Assembly (NCBI GenBank): GCA_051877215.1
Contig: JBJEIR010000127.1
Location: 1-11,051, forward strand
Length of the DNA stretch: 11,051 bases
From: RGIG1959 sp051877215
GTDB lineage: Bacteria > Bacillota > Clostridia > Oscillospirales > Acutalibacteraceae
Direction of reading: 5' to 3'
Positions 7,459-11,051 of the stretch are shown piece after piece (position 1 is the first letter of the stretch; the number at the start of each line of letters is the position of its first letter). Below the pieces are notes generated by a model. It saw only the letters and a list, made by a program, of their open reading frames with translations, made no database searches and was not told the DNA's origin. The translations under genes and the position numbers were made by a program.

Positions 7459-8388
7459 TCAAAAGCCGTGTATTTTACGCCGAAAATCCGTCTCCTCTGC
7501 CAATTCACAGGCGTAGGGAACGGAGCTTGCCGCGCCGCAGCGGCTGACCGTGACGGCCGCGACTTTGGTTGCATATCGTATTGCATCGTTCAATTCACCG
7601 CCGTCTGCCAGTTTAGAGCAAAGCGCTCCGATAAAAGCATCCCCGGCAGAAGTGGTATCGACGACCTGCGTTTTTTCGGCGGCGCAAAACAAGATGTCTT
7701 TACCGCTGTTGTATACGCAGCCTCTCTCCCCCAGTGTAACGACAGCGGTTTTGACTCCCAGCCGCCTGATTCGTCTGACCGCTTCCATGCAGTTTTCGTG
7801 GCTGCTCAGCGCGATTCCGGTCAGCGCCTGTGCCTCATATTCATTCGGCACCAGTATATCGATAAGCGGATAGATTTCCTGCGGCAGTTCTTTGTACGGA
7901 GCGGGATTTAAGAGAATCTTCGCACCGTTTTCTTTTGCCGCTTTGCATACGGCGCAAACCGTTTCAACGGGAATTTCAAGCTGCAAAACCACCCAGTCCG
8001 CAGCCGCAAGCAAATCCGCTTTTTGCTCTATGATGTCGGGTGTGAGACAGGCATTTGCGCCCTCGTTCAATATAATAAAATTATCCCCGCCCACAACCGT
8101 TACAACAGCCGTTCCGGTCGAGGTGCCGGCGATGCGTATTCCTTCAAACGCCACGCCGTATGTTTCCAACGAATGCAGCAGCAGTTCCCCGTTCGCATCG
8201 TCTCCGATTGCGCCTAAAAACGAAGCGTTTCCTCCGAGCTTGGCCACAGCGACCGCCTGATTCAAGCCCTTGCCCCCGGCATTGACGGAAAAGTGATTTC
8301 CGGCGACCGTTTCGCCCAGCATCGGCATGCGATCCGTGTGGATGGCCAAATCGGCATTTGCACTGCCTATGACAAGAATCTTTTTCAT
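7459..8388 (-). CDS. rbsK: Ribokinase-type PfkB-family sugar kinase
   Basis: This 309-residue cytosolic kinase should phosphorylate ribose (or a similar sugar or nucleoside) at C5 with ATP. The N-terminal GSANADL (8-14), sugar-contact NAGGKGLNQA (36-45), NPAP (161-164), PNEYEA (181-186), TLGERG (218-223) and the PfkB signature DTTSAGDAF (244-252) with catalytic base Asp250 are all in the expected order and spacing; E. coli RbsK is also 309 residues. Its ATG overlaps the stop of the upstream ADP-ribosylglycohydrolase gene in an ATGA, so translation is probably coupled; GGAG lies about eleven bases before the start. No ribose transporter or rbsD is in view. With a partner that acts on ADP-ribose, the substrate could be ribose from ADP-ribose turnover, but this is inference, and a nucleoside or other pentose substrate remains possible. 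Confidence 0.9.
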   Translation of the reverse strand: MKKILVIGSANADLAIHTDRMPMLGETVAGNHFSVNAGGKGLNQAVAVAKLGGNASFLGAIGDDANGELLLHSLETYGVAFEGIRIAGTSTGTAVVTVVGGDNFIILNEGANACLTPDIIEQKADLLAAADWVVLQLEIPVETVCAVCKAAKENGAKILLNPAPYKELPQEIYPLIDILVPNEYEAQALTGIALSSHENCMEAVRRIRRLGVKTAVVTLGERGCVYNSGKDILFCAAEKTQVVDTTSAGDAFIGALCSKLADGGELNDAIRYATKVAAVTVSRCGAASSVPYACELAEETDFRRKIHGF

Positions 8389-9959
8389 TTTGCTATATGC
8401 TCCATTGTCTTCGCAACCCGATCGGATATTTTGACGGTATCCACACCGAAAATAGAGGTGTGTAATGTGTCATGAATCGGTTTTGTCCAACAATCGGGTA
8501 TGCTGCCGATGCCGTTTGCCATGCCGAGTACAGAGCCCACCGTCGCCCCGTTGCAGTCGGTGTCAAAGCCCGTCTCGACCGCCATACAGACCGATTTGCC
8601 GTAGTTGCCGTTGCCGTAAAGCAGGGAAGCCGCTACAATCATGGCGTTTGAGATGGTATGGCACCAGCCGTGAACGGTATATTCATTGTATTTTTTATGT
8701 ATTTTACAGAATACTTCTTTGGAAGAGACGCCGTTTTGATAGTCGTCAAGAACTCCTTTGACAGCCTCATACAGTCTTGAAGTGGACGGAATTTGTGCCA
8801 GCCCGCCCAAAATGATGTCTTCTAAATCCTGTGTAACGGCAGCAACAGCAATCATGGCGGCGACAAACATTTCGCCGTAAATTCCGTTTTTTATATGTGA
8901 AATCGAAGCGTCACGCCAAGCCATTTCAGCCGCCTTTTCGGGATTCCCGGGATTGATATAGCCAAAATAATCCGCCCGTATCTGCGCGCCGATCCATTCG
9001 CGATAGGGATTTTGATAGGACGCGGACTGCGGCGGTTCATAGCCCTTCACAAAGTTGCAGAAAGCCACTCGTTCCGCAGTGCAATAGGCGTCCTTTTTCT
9101 GATAATCAAGCCATGCGCGCGATACATCATAGGGTGTGAAGTCTTTGCCGTATTTGTCGATGATGATCTGCGCCAACACCGTATAGTTCGTATCGTCATC
9201 AACCGGCATACCGTCAATTTCATCGGCATAAATCCTGTTTATAAAATTGAATGTATACTTGTTTAAAATGTCCTCATTCAGGTCTCTGCGGCAAATATAC
9301 CGATGCATGGGATAGTTGTCGGTCTCCTTTAAAAAAGGCACCAGCTCGTCTGTCTTTATGCCTTCGACGGTTTTCCCAAGCATACAGCCGCAGATTCTTC
9401 CCATCCACGCTCCGCTTATCCGATCCTCCAGACGACCCGGACGATGCTCCTCACAGCCATACGGCTGTCTGAGCGCTTGGATACTCTCAAGGTCAGACGG
9501 CTCGATATAGGGATAATCCTCCCGTTGCTTTGCATTCAGCACAATATCGAACAGAATATCCCCCAGCTTCTTTTTGGTTTCATCCTGGGGAAGTCTGGAA
9601 ACGGCGGCAAACAAATCTTTATATATCGCAATATCCAGCCCTTCTTCTGTCGATTGCTCATATTCCGTCAGCAAATCGGAAGAATAGGACTCCCATGTGT
9701 GAAGATGGGAATATTTCGGTTTCATCTTTTTGGTGTATTTCATTTCCTCTACCACGCGGCTGTCATTCCCCAAAATCAGAGCGTCCAGCGAAATATCAAA
9801 ATATTTTGATATTTTAATCAGCTTTTCCAAATCGGGCTGAGATGTTCCGTTTTCCCACTTGCCGACCGACTGCTGCGAAACACCGAATATACGGGCAAAC
9901 TGTTGCTGCGATAATCCGGCGTCGGTTCTTAATTTGTTGATCATACGGCCGAATGTCAT
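8385..9959 (-). CDS. XRE-type HTH fused to an ADP-ribosylglycohydrolase domain
   Basis: The 524-residue protein joins a DNA-binding and an enzymatic module. Residues 1-60 are a Cro/CI-type helix-turn-helix (LSQQQFARIFGVSQQSVGKWENG). A charged, helical linker (about 70-170) leads into an ADP-ribosylglycohydrolase fold (about 175-520) beginning RLEDRISGAWMGRICGCMLG. The binuclear-metal motifs are present: PVDDDTNYT (Asp254-256) and GFDTDCNGATVGS (Asp466, Asp468). The Thr-to-Asp and Thr-to-Cys differences from the TDDT...DTDT pattern of DraG/ARH3 look like a subfamily trait, not decay. Family members cleave ADP-ribose from proteins or small molecules. ATG 9959 is chosen since GGGAGAGG lies five bases upstream and the promoter TATAAT is at 9994-9999; the frame stays open to 10250 but that part lies upstream of the promoter. 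The operon continues into ribokinase. Confidence 0.88.
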   Translation of the reverse strand: MTFGRMINKLRTDAGLSQQQFARIFGVSQQSVGKWENGTSQPDLEKLIKISKYFDISLDALILGNDSRVVEEMKYTKKMKPKYSHLHTWESYSSDLLTEYEQSTEEGLDIAIYKDLFAAVSRLPQDETKKKLGDILFDIVLNAKQREDYPYIEPSDLESIQALRQPYGCEEHRPGRLEDRISGAWMGRICGCMLGKTVEGIKTDELVPFLKETDNYPMHRYICRRDLNEDILNKYTFNFINRIYADEIDGMPVDDDTNYTVLAQIIIDKYGKDFTPYDVSRAWLDYQKKDAYCTAERVAFCNFVKGYEPPQSASYQNPYREWIGAQIRADYFGYINPGNPEKAAEMAWRDASISHIKNGIYGEMFVAAMIAVAAVTQDLEDIILGGLAQIPSTSRLYEAVKGVLDDYQNGVSSKEVFCKIHKKYNEYTVHGWCHTISNAMIVAASLLYGNGNYGKSVCMAVETGFDTDCNGATVGSVLGMANGIGSIPDCWTKPIHDTLHTSIFGVDTVKISDRVAKTMEHIAK

Positions 9960-9993
9960 CCTATCCTCTCCCTTAAACCGGTACTGTATTTTC

Positions 9994-10022
9994 ATTATAT
10001 GGGAAAACGGTCCCCGAATCAA
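9994..10022 (-). promoter_or_regulatory. Promoter of the ADP-ribosylglycohydrolase/ribokinase operon
   Basis: On the minus strand TTGATT (10022-10017) and a perfect TATAAT (9999-9994) have a 17-bp spacer. Transcription would start near 9987, leaving a leader of about 28 nt before ATG 9959. It argues against any start codon further upstream. Confidence 0.82.
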
Positions 10023-10041
10023 TCGGTCAGCAAGCGTAATT

Positions 10042-10062
10042 TTTACAACTGACGGTTGTAAA
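10042..10062. promoter_or_regulatory. 21-bp palindrome, candidate operator
   Basis: TTTACAAC (10042-10049) and GTTGTAAA (10055-10062) form a perfect 8-bp inverted repeat around TGACG. Its centre is about 65 bp upstream of the predicted operon start, 20 bp outside the -35 box. There is no T-run on either strand, so it is not a terminator. It is a plausible site for a dimeric regulator, possibly the XRE domain encoded just downstream. Confidence 0.5.
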
Positions 10063-10353
10063 TCGGCTTTGGTCGCCAAAACAGCCTGTGCGTTCACCGA
10101 TATCTTCGCCATCTCGTAAAAGCGAAGAGAGCCGCCTTCGGCAGTCGTTTTGCGTTTGAAACTGTCCTTGCTTCGGAATTTCCGATTGTTCAGCCCAAAC
10201 ACAGGTCGTTTCTGCCTGTTGTTTTTATCACCTTTTGTCACGCATCGCAAAAGCCCTGTTCGTTCATATTGCGAAGCCCTATCTTTTTTCTTTTATATGT
10301 TTAGATATGCGTGCCATCTCGCCTTTCTTTCATATAATTTTCGGTACGGGGTA
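10063..10353. other. Intergenic stretch without a supported gene
   Basis: About 290 bp between the operator-like palindrome and the next promoter hold no convincing coding sequence. Small imperfect hairpins occur (CTTCGC near 10103 with GCGAAG; GCCG-CCTT-CGGC near 10131), none with a clear terminator T-run. The minus-strand frame continuous with the ADP-ribosylglycohydrolase gene is open here but lies upstream of that gene's promoter. Confidence 0.5.
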
Positions 10354-10382
10354 TTGACAAACAAGCCGGAATTTCGTATACT
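10354..10382 (+). promoter_or_regulatory. Near-consensus promoter with no assigned gene
   Basis: A perfect TTGACA (10354-10359) and TATACT (10377-10382) are separated by 17 bp, the best match in the window. Transcription would start around 10389 and run rightward across the tRNA-Ser fragment and on to the intact tRNA-Ser. The original target may have been a tRNA-Ser whose 5' half survives at 10521. Confidence 0.75.
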
Positions 10383-10384
10383 AC

Positions 10385-10513
10385 TTGTGCTGTTCCAAGG
10401 CGGTCTCTTATATGTCACACATCGCTTATCACAGTGTTTCACCGCTTGGAAAGGCAATATTTGCTGTTCTGTCCTGCTGCTCTGCCCCGCTTTCGGCAGT
10501 CCGTCAGGCACAA
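10385..10513 (+). other. Possible structured RNA region downstream of the orphan promoter
   Basis: I cannot assign this to a known RNA. TTGTGC (10385-10390) pairs with GCACAA (10508-10513), closing a domain. It contains an 11-bp arm with one bulge (10393-10404 with 10441-10451), a small GCAA/TTGC hairpin (10454-10464) and CTGCC/GGCAG (10482-10499). The signal-recognition-particle RNA core and 6S features are absent as far as I can see. An alternative is a small reading frame, ATG 10412 to 10678 (88 codons), with AAGGCGG eight bases upstream, but its second half is tRNA sequence. Confidence 0.3.
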
Positions 10514-10514
10514 C

Positions 10515-10760
10515 ACACACGGAGAGTTGTCCGAGAGGTCGAAGGTGCAGCACTCGAAATTTTACGGCTGCTTGGTCGTTTCGTCCGCCGGAAATCCATT
10601 TATTTTAAGGGTTTTCAAAATCAAAAATCGAATATTTTTCAGCGTTCTCTCCTGCTTTTCTCTCCAAAAAATTTTTGACCGAAATTTGAGCGAAGAAAAA
10701 GCGGATTGAAATATACACACGGAGAGTTGTCCGAGAGGTCGAAGGTGCAGCACTCGAAAT
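10515..10760 (+). repeat. 46-bp direct repeat pair spaced exactly 200 bp
   Basis: Copy one is 10515-10560 and copy two 10715-10760, without a mismatch. The identity begins six bases before the tRNA (ACACAC) and stops at the anticodon-loop end. The unique sequence between them (10561-10714) is AT-rich with no gene. The arrangement fits a leftover of recombination at the tRNA or a partial tandem duplication. Confidence 0.92.
10521..10560 (+). pseudogene. Truncated tRNA-Ser: 5' half only
   Basis: These 40 bases are identical to the first 40 of the intact tRNA-Ser(CGA) at 10721, covering acceptor 5' strand, D arm and anticodon stem 5' side through the anticodon loop. After 10560 the sequence diverges completely (TTTACGG against GCTGTGT), with no variable arm, T arm or acceptor 3' strand. 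It cannot form a tRNA. Confidence 0.9.
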
Positions 10761-10809
10761 GCTGTGTTCCCACAAGGAACCTAGGGTTCGAATCCCTAAC
10801 TCTCCGCCA
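10721..10809 (+). tRNA. tRNA-Ser(CGA)
   Basis: An intact long-variable-arm serine tRNA of 89 nt with encoded CCA (10807-10809). The acceptor stem is GGAGAGT with ACTCTCC, and the discriminator is G. The anticodon stem CAGCA/TGCTG carries loop CTCGAAA with anticodon CGA (10755-10757), reading UCG. The variable arm has GTTCCCACAAGGAAC, and the T arm is AGGG-TTCGAAT-CCCT. No strong promoter is visible within the 40 bp upstream; TTGAGC at 10686 with TATACA at 10712 is poorly spaced. Confidence 0.96.
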
Positions 10810-10810
10810 C

Positions 10811-10845
10811 AAAGCCTGTAAACAAGCGCGTTTACAGGCTTTTTC
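10811..10845 (+). terminator. Rho-independent terminator after tRNA-Ser
   Basis: A perfect 13-bp stem (10811-10823 with 10830-10842), loop AAGCGC, is followed by TTTTTC. The A-run at the left arm could also support termination of the convergent recombinase transcript. Confidence 0.88.
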
Positions 10846-10875
10846 TTTGACCACTTCTCCGAAAAACGGATTATT

Positions 10876-11051
10876 TCAAACCGTTTTCCAACGGCTTTCA
10901 AAATCTCCGTTCTCCGGCATAATAAGTCCGTTTTCCATTGCCTGTGCCGAGGTGATTTTAGAGCTGTAATCAAGGTGCGCATAGATATTTGCCGTCGTGG
11001 TAAAATCGCTGTGCCCGAGCCACTCCTGAATGTGCTTGAGGGGCACGCCGT
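10876..11051 (-). CDS. Tyrosine recombinase (phage/ICE integrase), C-terminal part, cut by the window edge
   Basis: Only the last 57 residues are present; the gene enters from the right edge. They read GVPLKHIQEWLGHSDFTTTANIYAHL and on, the final catalytic segment of the phage-integrase family: LGH holds the conserved His (residue 13 of the visible part) and NIYAHL the Tyr nucleophile (residue 23) that attacks DNA. A short tail ending ESRWKTV precedes the TGA at 10876-10878. The closest style is the Tn916/ICE and phage integrases common in Bacillota. It converges on tRNA-Ser with 66 bp between, the usual placement for an integrase that uses the tRNA as attachment site. The catalytic residues visible are intact, but the Arg-containing half is outside the window. 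Confidence 0.85.
   Translation of the reverse strand, partial: GVPLKHIQEWLGHSDFTTTANIYAHLDYSSKITSAQAMENGLIMPENGDFESRWKTV

Larger units (their letters stand above)
10800..11051. mobile_element. Probable edge of an element integrated at tRNA-Ser
   Basis: The integrase gene directly beyond the tRNA 3' end suggests that an integrative element starts at or near the tRNA-Ser 3' end and extends to the right. The attachment core would then include the T arm/acceptor end of the tRNA and be repeated at the far end, outside the window. The exact border cannot be fixed here. Confidence 0.5.

Noticed and set aside
9960..10250. Upstream extension of the HTH/ADP-ribosylglycohydrolase frame
   Set aside because: A clear promoter (TTGATT-17-TATAAT) lies inside this stretch, and a strong ribosome binding site directly precedes ATG 9959, where the HTH fold begins.
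10385..10709. Plus- and minus-strand small frames running through the tRNA-Ser copies
   Set aside because: They translate tRNA sequence (for example GELSERSKVQHSK), a well-known annotation artefact. The 10412 start is kept only as an alternative in the structured-RNA entry.
1..11051. CRISPR arrays, insertion sequences, replication origins
   Set aside because: No regularly spaced repeats, transposase genes, terminal inverted repeats or DnaA-box clusters were seen.

Overview
The window reads as chromosomal DNA of a low-to-mid-GC Bacillota bacterium, most likely a clostridial (Oscillospirales/Ruminococcaceae-like) gut or animal-associated species. This is an inference. It rests on sigma-A-type promoters with 17-bp spacers, strong purine-rich ribosome binding sites, a T-box leader on thrS, an O-acetylhomoserine sulfhydrylase, and a NahK-type sugar kinase resembling that of gut bacteria. 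No taxonomic marker gene is present.

Layout. Positions 225-1319 (+) encode a NahK-like N-acetylhexosamine kinase, followed by an intrinsic terminator. Positions 1606-2886 (+) encode O-acetylhomoserine sulfhydrylase (metY), again with its own terminator. A solitary tRNA-Gly(CCC) lies at 3026-3099 between a promoter and a terminator. A WYL-domain regulator (3313-4299, +) has a near-consensus promoter and is followed by a short Thr-rich lipoprotein (4405-4956, +). Positions 5075-5338 hold a T-box riboswitch with specifier codon ACC (Thr) and a terminator/antiterminator; it controls thrS (5387-7321, +). A bidirectional terminator (7371-7420) separates thrS from a convergent two-gene minus-strand operon. 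That operon encodes a helix-turn-helix/ADP-ribosylglycohydrolase fusion (8385-9959) and a ribokinase-type PfkB kinase (7459-8388). The two genes are coupled by an ATGA overlap, driven by a clear promoter, and preceded by a 21-bp palindrome.

The right end (10023-11051) is the accessory part. It holds a near-perfect promoter (10354-10382) with no convincing gene behind it, a 46-bp exact copy of the 5' half of tRNA-Ser (10515-10560), the intact tRNA-Ser(CGA) (10721-10809), and the C-terminus of a tyrosine recombinase on the minus strand (10876-11051). This is the usual signature of an element integrated at a tRNA gene. Most of that element would lie beyond the window.

How the genes relate. Most left-hand genes are single-gene transcription units in separate pathways: amino-sugar phosphorylation, Met/Cys synthesis, tRNA supply and Thr-tRNA charging. 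The exception is the ADP-ribosylglycohydrolase/ribokinase pair, which probably forms one functional unit around ADP-ribose or ribose-containing compounds, with a built-in DNA-binding domain that may sense and autoregulate. No CRISPR array, transposase or known defence system is visible. The least explained parts are the fusion operon with its palindrome and the 10.35-10.72 kb promoter/tRNA-fragment region.
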